The translations under genes and the position numbers were made by a program. A stretch of DNA of 64,000 bases from assembly GCF_007997035.1 (NCBI RefSeq), contig NZ_VOSS01000005.1:1-64000 (forward strand). The letters are read 5' to 3'. Numbering within the stretch: the stretch's first letter is position 1; the number at the start of each line of letters is the position of its first letter. Shown piece after piece: positions 27,199 through 37,146 of the stretch. Below the pieces are notes generated by a model, which was not told where the DNA came from, made no database searches, and saw nothing but the letters and a program-made list of their open reading frames with translations. This DNA is from Ralstonia sp. TCR112 (GTDB lineage: Bacteria; Pseudomonadota; Gammaproteobacteria; Burkholderiales; Burkholderiaceae).

Positions 27199-28893
27199 CT
27201 ATTGCGCATGCTCGATCACCATCTGCACGCGCGTGATGCCGTTGAAGGTGTTGTTGTCGAGCCGGTAGGCCACATAGGCCGAGGCGCCCAGCGGCTCGGC
27301 GTGATTGAACCAGATCGCATCGAAATGCTGCTTGCCGCGGCCAAGCTTGAGCTTCAGGTGCTTGTCTTTCAGCACGGCCTGCGACAGCACATCGAACTCG
27401 CCGCAGAAGCTCGGCGCCGGAAAACCCTGACCCCAGACCTGGGTTTCGAGCAGCTCGACGAACTGCGGCGTGAAGCATTCGGGATCGGCTTCGCCATCGG
27501 TTTCGAGCACGCGCGAGAGCAGGGCTTCGGTCAGCCATTCGCGGCCGACGGCCTCGAAGGTGGCGACGAATGTATCGAAGCCGTCTTCGCGCAGCGTGAG
27601 CCCTGCCGCCATGGCGTGGCCGCCAAACTTGACGATCAGCCCTGGGCTGCGCTTGTGAACGGCGTCCAGCGCATCGCGCAGGTGGAAGCCGGGAATCGAG
27701 CGGCCTGAGCCCTTGATGACGCCATCGTCGCCGGGCGCGAAGGTGAAGACCGGGCGGTGAAACTTGTCCTTGATGCGCGACGCGACGATGCCGATCACGC
27801 CCTGGTGCCACGTCTCGTTGTAGACCGCGATGGTGTGGCGGCCGGAGCCGTCGAGGGCGTTCATGCTGTCGAGGATGGCGAGGGCTTCCTGCTGCATGCC
27901 GGCTTCGATCTCCCGGCGCTCGCGGTTCATGCCGTCGAGTTCGGCGGCGATCGACATGGCGCGGTCGTAGTCGTCGGTGAGCAGGCATTCGATGCCGAGG
28001 GACATGTCGGCCAGGCGGCCAGCGGCGTTCAGGCGCGGGCCGAGTCCGAAGCCGAGGTCGAACGTCGACGCGCGGCTTGCTTCGCGGCCGGCCACGCGGA
28101 ACAGCGCGGCGATGCCCGGGCACATCCGCCCGGCGCGCATGCGCTTGAGGCCCTGCGCGACCAGCAGACGGTTGTTGGCGTCGAGCTTGACCACGTCGGC
28201 GACGGTGCCGAGCGCCACCAGATCGAGCAACGCATCAAGGCGCGGCTGATCCTGTGGCGTGAACACACCGCGCTTGCGCAGCTCCGCCCGCAGCGCCAGC
28301 AGTACGTAGAACATCACGCCGACACCCGCCAGGTTCTTGCTCGGGAAGCCACAGCCCGGCTGGTTCGGGTTGACGATCACCCGCGCCTCGGGCAACTGCG
28401 CGCCGGGCATGTGGTGGTCCGTCACGACCACGTCGATACCCAGCGCGTTGGCGGCCGCCACGCCCGCCACGTCGGCGATGCCGTTGTCGACGGTGACCAG
28501 CACGTCCGGCTTCTCGCGTGCGGCGAGCGCCACGATCTCGGGCGACAGGCCGTAGCCGTACTCGAAGCGGTTGGGGACGATGTAGCTGACCTGCGCGCCG
28601 AGCATGCGTAGGCCGCGCACGCCCACGGCGCAAGCGGTGGCGCCGTCGCAGTCGTAGTCGGCAATGATCAGCAGGCGCTTCTTGGCGGCGATGGCGTCGG
28701 CCAGGTAGCACGCCGCGTCGTCAATGCCCTTGAGTTGCGCGGGCGGCAGCAGGTCGGTCAGCTCGGTCGACAGTTCGTCGGGCCGCGCGACCCCGCGGGC
28801 GGCGAGGATGCGCGCGAGGACAGGATGGATGCCGTGGCCGGCCAGCGTGGTGGCGGCGTCAGGGGAATGCGAACGGACAGCGATGCGGGTCAT
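27199..28893 (-). CDS. recJ: Single-stranded-DNA-specific exonuclease RecJ
   Basis: A 564-residue 5'-3' exonuclease for single-stranded DNA, acting in RecF-pathway recombination, mismatch repair and base excision repair. The DHH domain carries the metal motifs: IADYDCDGATA, TVDNGIA, VVTDHHMPG and LDLVALGTVADVV. The DHHA1 domain has VKFGGHAMAAGLTL with the GGH motif. Length is close to E. coli RecJ (577). An RpfE-like gene lies 31 bp upstream on the same strand, an order also known from Xanthomonas. Confidence 0.96.
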   Translation of the reverse strand: MTRIAVRSHSPDAATTLAGHGIHPVLARILAARGVARPDELSTELTDLLPPAQLKGIDDAACYLADAIAAKKRLLIIADYDCDGATACAVGVRGLRMLGAQVSYIVPNRFEYGYGLSPEIVALAAREKPDVLVTVDNGIADVAGVAAANALGIDVVVTDHHMPGAQLPEARVIVNPNQPGCGFPSKNLAGVGVMFYVLLALRAELRKRGVFTPQDQPRLDALLDLVALGTVADVVKLDANNRLLVAQGLKRMRAGRMCPGIAALFRVAGREASRASTFDLGFGLGPRLNAAGRLADMSLGIECLLTDDYDRAMSIAAELDGMNRERREIEAGMQQEALAILDSMNALDGSGRHTIAVYNETWHQGVIGIVASRIKDKFHRPVFTFAPGDDGVIKGSGRSIPGFHLRDALDAVHKRSPGLIVKFGGHAMAAGLTLREDGFDTFVATFEAVGREWLTEALLSRVLETDGEADPECFTPQFVELLETQVWGQGFPAPSFCGEFDVLSQAVLKDKHLKLKLGRGKQHFDAIWFNHAEPLGASAYVAYRLDNNTFNGITRVQMVIEHAQ

Positions 28894-28924
28894 GCGGAAT
28901 CGGTTCAGGCGGGCTCAGGCAGGC

Positions 28925-30016
28925 TCAAGCGGCCATGGAAAGCGGGGACAGCGCGTCGCGCAAGGTGCGGGGGCGACTCAGTGGATGGCTCAAGCGGCGC
29001 AGCCACCCGAACGGGCCATTGGCCAGTTCGCGGCGCGTGACGCGGTAGTGGGCGTAATGCGAGTCGCCGGTCAGCACGAGCGAGACGGCGTCGATGCGGC
29101 CGTCGGCCAGCGCATCGGCGGCGGGGGTAAACCAGTCGCGATCGTAGGCGCGCAGCGTTTCGATCCAGTCGTACCAGTCGGCGGAAAGATAGGGCTTGCC
29201 GGCGTCGCCCAGCAGCACGGCGGCGCTCGTGTCGTCGAACGGCACCGCGGCCAAGGTTTCGGCGCACAGCTCGGTGGCGTTGCCGGCGTGGCATAAGCCT
29301 GCGAAGAACGGATCAGCGCCGATCATGCGCTCGGCAATGGGGCGGGTATCGACCAGCGCGCCCTGGCCGAATAGCCAGACCGAATTCACTAGCAGCAGGC
29401 CACGCGCCTCGCGTGCCTGATTGACGGGGTGGTCGTACCACGTCATCTGGATCTCGTTCTGGAACTTGCGCCAGGCGCGCTCCCGCTCGCCCTTGTGCAT
29501 CCAGATGTCGATGTTGTGGCCGGTGGCGCGCTGCGGCGCGGCGGCAATGAGGTCGCCAAAGGGCGAATCGGCAACGTACCAGCGCGCGGCGTGCGTAGCA
29601 TCGAGCGTGATCCCCATCTCGTCGACCAGGGGGGCGATGGCGGCGCGCAGGGCGTCGGCGTCGGCGGCTTCCAGGCGGAGCTGCGCTGGGTCGAGCATCA
29701 CCAGATGGTCCCGGGCGGCGTGGATGTGGACCGGTTGCAGGCAGGCCCAGGTGCGCGTGTCGGCGGTGCCGCCGTCTGCCAGGCGCATGTACGGCGCGGA
29801 CGGCAGCGGAGAAATGGGCAGCCCGGCGTGCTTGGCCAGCCAGCGCTCGTGCGGCAGCGTGGGCAGGTAGGCGTCGTCGTGGCGCTCGCGCTCGGCCTCG
29901 CGCGCACGTGCGAGCAACCTTTCCAGGCCCGGCAAGGTCAATTGACGGTAAGCGTCGTCGGCCACCTCGGCAGCGGGCGCGCAAAACGGGACAATCAGGG
30001 TGAGTTCAGGAATCAT
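28925..30016 (-). CDS. RpfE-like / phosphoglycerate mutase-like protein of unknown function
   Basis: A 363-residue cytoplasmic protein without signal peptide or membrane segment. It belongs to a proteobacterial family that I recognise as RpfE-type regulatory protein, sometimes named phosphoglycerate mutase-like. Conserved-looking blocks are LPHERWLAKHAG, FQNEIQMTWYDHPVNQAREARG (in two parts), VNSVWLFGQGAL and LTGDSHYAHYRV. It is 31 bp upstream of recJ, and in Xanthomonas rpfE likewise neighbours recJ, which supports the assignment. Its biochemical activity is not established, and no active-site pattern of classical mutases is evident to me. Confidence 0.55.
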   Translation of the reverse strand: MIPELTLIVPFCAPAAEVADDAYRQLTLPGLERLLARAREAERERHDDAYLPTLPHERWLAKHAGLPISPLPSAPYMRLADGGTADTRTWACLQPVHIHAARDHLVMLDPAQLRLEAADADALRAAIAPLVDEMGITLDATHAARWYVADSPFGDLIAAAPQRATGHNIDIWMHKGERERAWRKFQNEIQMTWYDHPVNQAREARGLLLVNSVWLFGQGALVDTRPIAERMIGADPFFAGLCHAGNATELCAETLAAVPFDDTSAAVLLGDAGKPYLSADWYDWIETLRAYDRDWFTPAADALADGRIDAVSLVLTGDSHYAHYRVTRRELANGPFGWLRRLSHPLSRPRTLRDALSPLSMAA

Positions 30017-30087
30017 GGCTCCGAGATTGTAAACTTCCGGCTCGTCGGCCAGTGAGCCGGACAAATCACACCCACGGGGAACCCCCT

Positions 30088-31338
30088 TTGAAACTTCCAT
30101 ACGAATGGCAGATCGGCTGGCGGTATACACGCGCAAGCAAGCGCGCCAGCCGCAACAGCTTCATCTCTTTCATTTCGCTCATCTCCATGCTCGGCATTGC
30201 GCTGGGGGTGGCGGCGCTGATCATCGTGCTTTCGGTTATGAACGGCTTCCAGAAGGAAGTGCGGGACCGCATGCTCTCGGTGCTGGCGCATATCGAGGTG
30301 ATGGCGCCGAACAGTCTGCCGGACTGGCAGCGTACCGCCAATGAGGCCATGCAGAACAAGGAAGTCATCGGCGCGGCGCCCTACGTGGGCGCGCAGGCCA
30401 TGATCACGCACGACGAGGCGGTGCGCGGCGTGCTGCTGCGCGGGGTGTCGCCCGCCGACGAGCCGAAGGTGTCGGACATCGCCAAGGATTTCAAATCGGG
30501 CACGATCGACGATCTGAAACCCGGCGAATTCGGCATCGCCCTGGGCAGCCAGCTGGCCAACGGCCTGGGCGTGCATCAGGGGGACAAGGTCACGCTGGTG
30601 GCGCCGCAGGGCACCATCACGCCGGCGGGCGTGTTGCCGCGGCTGAAGCAGTTCACCGTGACGGGCATCTTCGAATCGGGCCACTACGAGTTCGACAGCT
30701 CGCTGGCGCTGGTCAACATGGAAGACGCCGAACGGCTGTTCCGCCTCGATGGCCCGACCGGCGTGCGGCTGAAGCTGGTCGACATGGACCGCGCCCCGCA
30801 GGTCGCCGAAGCCCTGTCGCGCACGTTGTCCGGCGAGCTGTACATTCGCGATTGGTCACGCCAGAACCGAAACTGGTTTGCCGCCGTGAAGACCGAAAAG
30901 AAGATGATGTTCATCATCCTTACGTTGATCATCGCCGTGGCGGCGTTCAACCTGGTGTCGACGCTGGTGATGACGGTGACGGACAAGCAGGCCGACATCG
31001 CCATCCTGCGCACCATGGGCGCACAGCCGGCGTCGATCATGAAGATCTTCATCGTGCAGGGTGTGGCGATCGGGTTTATCGGCACGTTGCTGGGCGTGGG
31101 CTTCGGCACGCTCATCGCTTACAACATCGACGTGATCGTGCCGTTCATCGAGCGTCTCTTCCACGTGCAATTCCTGCCGCGTGACATCTATTTCATCAGC
31201 GAACTGCCCTCGGACCCCCGCGTGAACGACATTGCGACCATTGGCGTCATTTCCTTCATCCTCGCGTCGGTGGCGACGCTGTATCCAAGCTGGCACGCCT
31301 CGCGCGTGAACCCGGCGGAGGCGCTGCGCTATGAGTGA
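30088..31338 (+). CDS. lolC: Lipoprotein-releasing ABC transporter permease, LolC/LolE family
   Basis: A 416-residue inner-membrane permease that helps extract lipoproteins and pass them to LolA. It has an N-terminal helix ([23 protein letters not shown]), a large periplasmic MacB-like domain, and three C-terminal helices beginning [21 protein letters not shown] with the coupling sequence [16 protein letters not shown]. The start is probably the TTG giving [15 protein letters not shown], the usual beginning in betaproteobacteria; a GTG 36 bp upstream is the alternative. One permease gene with lolD suggests a LolC/E homodimer (LolF type). It overlaps lolD by 8 bp. Confidence 0.93.
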   Translation: MKLPYEWQIGWRYTRASKRASRNSFISFISLISMLGIALGVAALIIVLSVMNGFQKEVRDRMLSVLAHIEVMAPNSLPDWQRTANEAMQNKEVIGAAPYVGAQAMITHDEAVRGVLLRGVSPADEPKVSDIAKDFKSGTIDDLKPGEFGIALGSQLANGLGVHQGDKVTLVAPQGTITPAGVLPRLKQFTVTGIFESGHYEFDSSLALVNMEDAERLFRLDGPTGVRLKLVDMDRAPQVAEALSRTLSGELYIRDWSRQNRNWFAAVKTEKKMMFIILTLIIAVAAFNLVSTLVMTVTDKQADIAILRTMGAQPASIMKIFIVQGVAIGFIGTLLGVGFGTLIAYNIDVIVPFIERLFHVQFLPRDIYFISELPSDPRVNDIATIGVISFILASVATLYPSWHASRVNPAEALRYE

Positions 31339-32059
31339 GGCCGTCATGACTTCCATGGAAGCGCCGGCCGCGGCGCCGCAGGGTGTGGTGGTGCAGGCCG
31401 AAGGGCTGTCCAAGTCGTTCCGCCAGGGCGGCCTGAACGTCGACGTGCTCAAGGGTGTGGACATCCGCATCGGCGTAGGCGAGAAAGTCGCCATCGTCGG
31501 CGCGTCGGGCTCGGGCAAAAGCACGCTGCTGCATGTGCTGGGCGGGCTGGACGAGCCGACGTCGGGCCGCGTCTCGCTGCTCGGCAAGCCGTTCACAGCC
31601 ATGAAGGAGCGCGAGCGCAATATGCTGCGCAACCAGGCGCTCGGCTTCGTCTATCAGTTCCACCATCTGCTGCCCGAATTCACGGCGCTGGACAATGTCG
31701 CAATGCCGCTGCGTATCCGCGGCGTGGAAGAGGCGCAAGCGCGCCACACCGCACAGGCGATGCTCGAACGTGTGGGTCTTGGCCCGCGCACGGCACACCG
31801 TCCGGGCGAGCTGTCCGGCGGCGAGCGCCAGCGCGTGGCGATTGCGCGCGCGCTCGTCGGGTCTCCGGCTTGCGTGCTGGCTGACGAGCCCACCGGCAAT
31901 CTCGACGATCACACCGCCGGTGAAGTGTTTGACCTGATGCTGGAACTCACGCGCACGCTGGGCACGAGCTTTGTCATCGTCACGCACGATATTGAACTGG
32001 CCGGCCGTTGCGACCGCATCTTCCGCCTGCGGGAGGGCCATCTGCACCAGGAGCGCTGA
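31331..32059 (+). CDS. lolD: Lipoprotein-releasing ABC transporter ATPase LolD
   Basis: A 242-residue ABC ATPase that powers lipoprotein release with the upstream permease. Seen are Walker [11 protein letters not shown]-loop region [17 protein letters not shown] (the LolD-typical stretch), signature [15 protein letters not shown], Walker [13 protein letters not shown] and the switch His in VTHDIEL. The ATG overlaps the permease stop (ATGAGTGA). tatD follows 84 bp downstream. The complex is normally essential in Gram-negative bacteria. Confidence 0.95.
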   Translation: MSEAVMTSMEAPAAAPQGVVVQAEGLSKSFRQGGLNVDVLKGVDIRIGVGEKVAIVGASGSGKSTLLHVLGGLDEPTSGRVSLLGKPFTAMKERERNMLRNQALGFVYQFHHLLPEFTALDNVAMPLRIRGVEEAQARHTAQAMLERVGLGPRTAHRPGELSGGERQRVAIARALVGSPACVLADEPTGNLDDHTAGEVFDLMLELTRTLGTSFVIVTHDIELAGRCDRIFRLREGHLHQER

Positions 32060-32143
32060 GCCGGGCGGCATGATCGGAAAAGGCGGATTCCAGAACGCTT
32101 CGCTTTCCGGTACGTTGCCGCCTTTCCCAACGCCGAACTGACC

Positions 32144-32956
32144 ATGTGGATCGACACCCATTGCCACCTCGATGCCAGCGACTTTGATGCCGACCGTGAT
32201 GCGGTCGTCGCACAGGCGCGTGCGACGGGCGTCAATCACATCGTCGTGCCGGCGGTGGCACGCTGGAATTTCGACACGGTGCGGGCGCTGGCACATCGGC
32301 ATGCCGGCTGCACTTATGCGCTGGGCGTCCATCCGATCTACGCTGCGCAGGCCAGCGACGACGATCTGCTGGAGCTGCGCCGCCAGGTCGCCGCGTCAAT
32401 GGACGACCCGCGTTTCGTGGCCGTTGGCGAAATCGGTCTCGATTTCTTCATTCCCGATTACGACGTTGAACGGCAGAGCGCCGTGTTCCGCGCCCAGCTG
32501 CGCATCGCGCGCGAATTCGATCTGCCTGTGCTGATGCACGTGCGCAAGTCGCAGGATCAGGTGTGGAGCGCCGCCGCCAAGGCGGGCGTGCGCGGCATTG
32601 CGCATGCGTTCAACGGCAGCCCGGAACAGGCGCGTCGCTTTGTCGATTCCGGCTTCAAGCTCGGGTTTGGCGGCGTCTTCACCTTCTCCCGCGCCCACCG
32701 CGTGCGCCGGCTGGCGCAGGAGATGCCGATCGAGTCGATCGTGCTGGAAACCGACGCGCCCGACCTGGCCCCCGCCTGGCTTGCCGACGACCAGTTTGGC
32801 GAGCAGGGCGCCGTGCGCAATGCGCCCACGGAAGTCGCCCGCATTGCCGACGCAATGGCGCAACTGCGCGGCATCTCCATCGACGCGCTGGCCGACCAGG
32901 CGCGCCGCAACAGCATCGACGCCATTCCCCGCCTGGCAGCGCTCCTGCAAGCCTGA
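32144..32956 (+). CDS. tatD: TatD-family metal-dependent deoxyribonuclease
   Basis: A 270-residue TIM-barrel hydrolase of the TatD family (3'-5' exonuclease/DNase). Metal-ligand motifs are WIDTHCHLD at the N-terminus, GEIGLDFF, the His in PVLMHVRKSQ, HAFNGS and the late VLETDAPDLAP. Length fits the family (about 260). It lies between lolD and comEC, 9 bp before the latter, so tatD and comEC are probably co-transcribed. YcfH/YjjV-type paralogues cannot be separated from TatD proper by sequence reading alone. Confidence 0.92.
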   Translation: MWIDTHCHLDASDFDADRDAVVAQARATGVNHIVVPAVARWNFDTVRALAHRHAGCTYALGVHPIYAAQASDDDLLELRRQVAASMDDPRFVAVGEIGLDFFIPDYDVERQSAVFRAQLRIAREFDLPVLMHVRKSQDQVWSAAAKAGVRGIAHAFNGSPEQARRFVDSGFKLGFGGVFTFSRAHRVRRLAQEMPIESIVLETDAPDLAPAWLADDQFGEQGAVRNAPTEVARIADAMAQLRGISIDALADQARRNSIDAIPRLAALLQA

Positions 32957-32965
32957 CGCTCGCAC

Positions 32966-35491
32966 ATGCGTCTCGGGTTGATCGGCTTTGTTGCCGGCTG
33001 TGTTGCATTGCAGATGCAGGCGACGCTGCCGCCGGTGTGGCTGCCGCTTGGCGTGCTGGTGCTCTGTCTGTCGCTCGCGGCTGTCACGCGGCGTCGGCCA
33101 ATACTGTTTCCCGTGTTGCTCGTCGCCAGCACCATCGCCGCGGGCTTTGGCTGGAGCAATTGGCGTGCGCAGCAGCGCATGGCCGTGGCGCTCAGCCCCG
33201 CGTGGGAAGGCAAGGACATCATCGCGACCGGCGTTGTGGCCGAGCTGCCGCAGACCGGTGATGACGCCACGCGTTTTCTCTTCCACATCGAATCCAGCAA
33301 TGCGGGTGATGCCGTGCCGCCCCGCGTGCGCCTGTCCTGGTATGGCGCACGGACGTGGGGCAATGTGGGGGAGGAAGATGCAAAGCCAGACCGACGTGCC
33401 GGCATCCCCGATCTGCAGCCCGGCCAACGCTGGCAACTGACGCTGCGCCTGAAGCGCCCGCACAGCCTGATCAACCCGGGCGGCTTCGACGGCGAATACG
33501 CGATGCTCGCCGACAACATCCGTGCGGTCGGCTATGTGCGGACAGGCAAGCGCGCACAGAACATCGCGCTGGATGGGGCGGGCACTGGTTTCGGGATTGG
33601 CGTGGAGCGCTGGCGGGCCAGCGTGCGACGCCACATCCTCGATGCCTTGCCCGATGCGGGCTACGCGGCGGTCATCGTCGCCCTGGTGGTGGGCGACCAG
33701 AGCGGCATCGCCCGCGACGACTGGGACCTGTTCCGCCGCACCGGCATCAGCCACCTCGTCAGCATTTCCGGGCTGCACATCACCATGATCGCCGGGCTGT
33801 TTGCAGCGTTGTGGATGGCGCTGTGGCGTCGCTCGTTCGGGCTGACGCGCCGGCTCCGCGTGCCATTGCCGCTACGCATGCCGGCTCCACGCGCAGGCGC
33901 CATCGCAGCAATGCTTGCAGCGTTCGGCTACTGCCTGCTCGCTGGGATGGGCGTGCCGGCACAGCGCACGCTCCTGATGTTGTCTACCGTGGCCATCGCC
34001 CGGCTGACGGATCGCAATGTGCCGGCCAGCCTCTCGCTGTGCTGGGCGGCGGCCGTGGTGGCGGTGGTGGACCCGTGGGCGGTCATGTCGGCGGGGTTCT
34101 GGCTGTCGTTCGGAGCGGTGGCGATCATCTTCATCGCCGCGCAGATGGCGCTCGATGGTCGGGCCAATGATGGCAAAACAGATAGCTGGATCGAGCGCAG
34201 CCGGAGGGCAATGGCGGGCGCTACGCGGATCCAGTTTGCCGTCACGTTCGGCCTGTTGCCGTTGACCTTGCTCTTGTTCCAGCAGACCTCGGTCGTCTCC
34301 ACGGCGGCCAATGGGCTGGCGATTCCCTCGGTGAGTTTTGTGACGACGCCGTTGGCGCTGATCGGGGCGGCGCTCCCGGAGCCACTGGCGCAGCCCGTGC
34401 TGATGTTGGCCGAAGCGAGCTTCCGCTGGCTCGTCATCTGGCTTGAATGGCTGGCGACGCCGCGCTGGTCAGTCTGGGTTGCGCCGGTTGCGCCCATGTG
34501 GGCGTTGCTGCTGTCGATGGTTGGCGCGGCGCTTTTGCTGGTGCCGGGCGGCATGCGCGCCTGGGCATGGCGCGCCCAGGGTGCCTTGCTCCTCTTGCCC
34601 CTGGTGCTGGCGCGCGTGCCGTTGCCATCGCCTGGCGAATTCCGGCTCGTCGCGTTCGACATCGGCCAGGGCGCTGCGGCGTTGGTCGAAACGGCTAACC
34701 ATCGCCTCTTGTTCGATACCGGCCCGCGCTACAGCGACCACGCGGATGCCGCAGGGCGCGTCATCACGCCCTATCTGCGCGCCCATGGGGTGGATACGCT
34801 TGACGCGCTTGTTGTCAGCCATGAAGACAGCGACCACGCTGGTGGCACCGAAACGGTGATCGGTGCGGTGCCGGTGCGCACCATGTTGGCGTCTTTGCCT
34901 CCAGGGCATGCTTTGCGCGGCGTGGCCGACGAGAACCGGATCCGCTTTGTCGACTGTTTGGCGGGGCAAGCATGGACATGGGACGGTGTTGTCTTTGAGG
35001 TGCTGCACCCGCGCCGCCTGCCGGAGCAACGCGAGCGCGTGTCCAGCAACGCCCGCAGTTGCGTACTGCGTATTGCCAATGGCCGCCACGCCGCTTTGCT
35101 GACCGGTGATATCGAAGCCGCCCAGGAAAGCGCGCTTGTCGCGGCAGAAACGCCTGAGCGCCTGATGGCAGACATCTTGCTTGTGCCTCATCACGGCAGC
35201 AAGACAAGCTCCAGCGGCGCGTTCTTGGACGCGGTTTCTCCGCAGGTGGCGGTTTTCCAGGTCGGCTACCGCAATCGGTACGGACATCCGCATCCGCAGG
35301 TTTGGCAGCGCTACGTAGCGCGCGACATCGACGGTTTGCGCACGGACAAGACCGGTGCCGTCGTCATTCAGACCGACGGCGATGTGCTGGACATCCAGAC
35401 CGCGCGCACCATGCGGCCGCGGTACTGGTCTTCCGCACAGGAAGTGGAACCCCTGGCAACGGCCCCCGGCGCCCTCGACGCCCAGCCGTGA
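32966..35491 (+). CDS. comEC: DNA internalization competence protein ComEC/Rec2
   Basis: An 841-residue inner-membrane channel protein that carries single-stranded DNA across the membrane in natural transformation. Domains in order: two N-terminal hydrophobic segments and a DUF4131 OB-like domain (about 1-215), the polytopic competence domain beginning near GDQSGIARDDWDLFRRTG and SHLVSISGLHITMIAGL, and a C-terminal metallo-beta-lactamase-like nuclease domain with FDIGQGAAALVE, SHEDSDHAGG and LVPHHGSKTSSS. All metal-ligand motifs look intact, so the protein is probably active. It follows tatD by 9 bp. Confidence 0.94.
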   Translation: MRLGLIGFVAGCVALQMQATLPPVWLPLGVLVLCLSLAAVTRRRPILFPVLLVASTIAAGFGWSNWRAQQRMAVALSPAWEGKDIIATGVVAELPQTGDDATRFLFHIESSNAGDAVPPRVRLSWYGARTWGNVGEEDAKPDRRAGIPDLQPGQRWQLTLRLKRPHSLINPGGFDGEYAMLADNIRAVGYVRTGKRAQNIALDGAGTGFGIGVERWRASVRRHILDALPDAGYAAVIVALVVGDQSGIARDDWDLFRRTGISHLVSISGLHITMIAGLFAALWMALWRRSFGLTRRLRVPLPLRMPAPRAGAIAAMLAAFGYCLLAGMGVPAQRTLLMLSTVAIARLTDRNVPASLSLCWAAAVVAVVDPWAVMSAGFWLSFGAVAIIFIAAQMALDGRANDGKTDSWIERSRRAMAGATRIQFAVTFGLLPLTLLLFQQTSVVSTAANGLAIPSVSFVTTPLALIGAALPEPLAQPVLMLAEASFRWLVIWLEWLATPRWSVWVAPVAPMWALLLSMVGAALLLVPGGMRAWAWRAQGALLLLPLVLARVPLPSPGEFRLVAFDIGQGAAALVETANHRLLFDTGPRYSDHADAAGRVITPYLRAHGVDTLDALVVSHEDSDHAGGTETVIGAVPVRTMLASLPPGHALRGVADENRIRFVDCLAGQAWTWDGVVFEVLHPRRLPEQRERVSSNARSCVLRIANGRHAALLTGDIEAAQESALVAAETPERLMADILLVPHHGSKTSSSGAFLDAVSPQVAVFQVGYRNRYGHPHPQVWQRYVARDIDGLRTDKTGAVVIQTDGDVLDIQTARTMRPRYWSSAQEVEPLATAPGALDAQP

Positions 35492-35520
35492 AAACTTGGT
35501 GGCACAACGGGTTGGCCCCA

Positions 35521-35550
35521 TTGTGGGGTTCAAAACCGCTGTGCTATAAA
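35521..35550 (+). promoter_or_regulatory. Promoter of the Anbu operon
   Basis: TTGTGG (35521-35526) and TATAAA (35545-35550) with an 18-bp spacer lie 48 bp upstream of the ATP-grasp start and 29 bp after the comEC stop. The hexamers are seen; activity is inferred. Confidence 0.5.
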
Positions 35551-35597
35551 AACCACGTGCCGCGTACATCGCGCGGCGCCGTCAGGGGAGAAAAGGC

Positions 35598-37081
35598 ATG
35601 GCAGTCCGGTTCTATGATGAAATGCTCAACTGGCATGACGGGGACCGCAGCCCCCATGCCGCCGAACCGGCCCCGGCAGCGCTCGTCCAGCAGGGCGAGG
35701 TTCGTAGCCACTACGGACGTTTCGCCGAATGGCTGGGCGCACAGTCGGCCACGACGCTGCAGAACAAGCGCGCCGAGGCAGACCTGATCTTCCGCCGCGT
35801 CGGCATCACCTTTGCCGTCTACGGCGACAAGGACGAATCGAACAGCGGCACCGAACGTACGATCCCGTTCGACATCATTCCGCGCATCTTCCCGGCGAGC
35901 GAATGGGCGAAGCTCGAGCGCGGGTTGCGGCAGCGCGTCGATGCACTGAACCGCTTCCTGCACGACATCTATCACGAGCAGAACATCCTTCGCGCCGGTG
36001 TCATCCCGCCCGACCAGATCTACAACAACGCCCAATACCGCCCGGACATGCTTGGCGTGGACGTGCCGCGCGACATCTATGCGCACGTGGCGGGCATTGA
36101 CATCGTGCGCGCGGGCGAGGGCGAGTTCTACGTGCTGGAAGACAACCTGCGCGTGCCCTCCGGTGTGTCGTACATGCTGGAAAACCGCAAGATGATGATG
36201 CGGCTGTTTCCGGAGTTGTTCGCACGCAATCGTGTGGCGCCCGTCGCGCATTACCCCGACATGCTGCTCGACATGCTGCGCAGTGTGTCGCCGCAGAACA
36301 TCGCCGACCCGACGGTGGTGGTGCTCACGCCGGGCATGTACAACTCGGCGTATTTCGAGCATGCGTTCCTGGCCCAGCAGATGGGCGTTGAGCTGGTGGA
36401 GGGCCACGACCTGTTCGTGCAGGACGACCATCTCTACATGCGCACGACGCAGGGTCCGCAGCGCATCGACGTCATCTACCGCCGTGTGGACGACGACTTC
36501 CTCGATCCGCTTGTGTTCCGGCCGGATTCTTCGTTGGGCGCCGCGGGGCTGCTGTCGGTCTATCGCGCCGGCAACGTCACCATCTGCAACGCCATCGGCA
36601 CCGGCGTGGCAGACGACAAGTCGATCTATCCGTATGTGCCGGACATGATCCGTTTCTACCTCGGCGAGGAACCGGTCCTCAATAACGTGCCGACGTACAT
36701 GTGCCGCCGGCCGGACGACCTGCAATACGTGCTCGACCACATGGGCGAGCTGGTGGTCAAGGAGACGCACGGCGCGGGCGGCTACGGCATGCTGGTCGGC
36801 CCGGCTGCCACGCAGGAGGAGATCGCGGCTTTCCGCGAGGTGGTGAAGGCCCGCCCCGATCAGTACATCGCGCAGCCTACCTTGCGCTGTCGACGTGCCC
36901 GACGTATGTGGAAGCCGGTATCGCGCCGCGCCATATCGATCTGCGGCCGTTCGTGCTGTCCGGCAAGGACGTGCGCATGGTGCCCGGCGGCCTCACGCGC
37001 GTGGCGTTGCGGGCCGGCTCGCTGGTGGTCAACTCATCGCAGGGCGGTGGTACGAAGGACACCTGGGTGCTGGAGCGCTGA
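35598..37081 (+). pseudogene. Circularly permuted ATP-grasp protein (Anbu operon), frameshifted
   Basis: The reconstructed protein is about 494 residues of the circularly permuted ATP-grasp type 2 (DUF404/DUF407) family, predicted to form amide or peptide bonds. Typical blocks are RRVGITFAVYGDKDESNSGTE (in two parts), ERTIPFDIIPRIFPA, QRVDALNRFLHDIYH and VLEDNLRVPSGVSYMLENR, and after the break [20 protein letters not shown]. The frame breaks at about 36882-36886 (ACCTTGCGCTG); adding one G gives [12 protein letters not shown], so a sequencing error is likely. GGGGAGAAAAGG precedes the ATG. It is the first gene of the Anbu operon. The substrate is unknown; a peptide-tagging role has been proposed for this gene set. 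Confidence 0.88.
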
Positions 37082-37146
37082 GCGCTCGCGCTGTGTCGCA
37101 ACTGGCAGTCGATCAATCGCATATCGAATTCGTAGAAGGGAACGCC

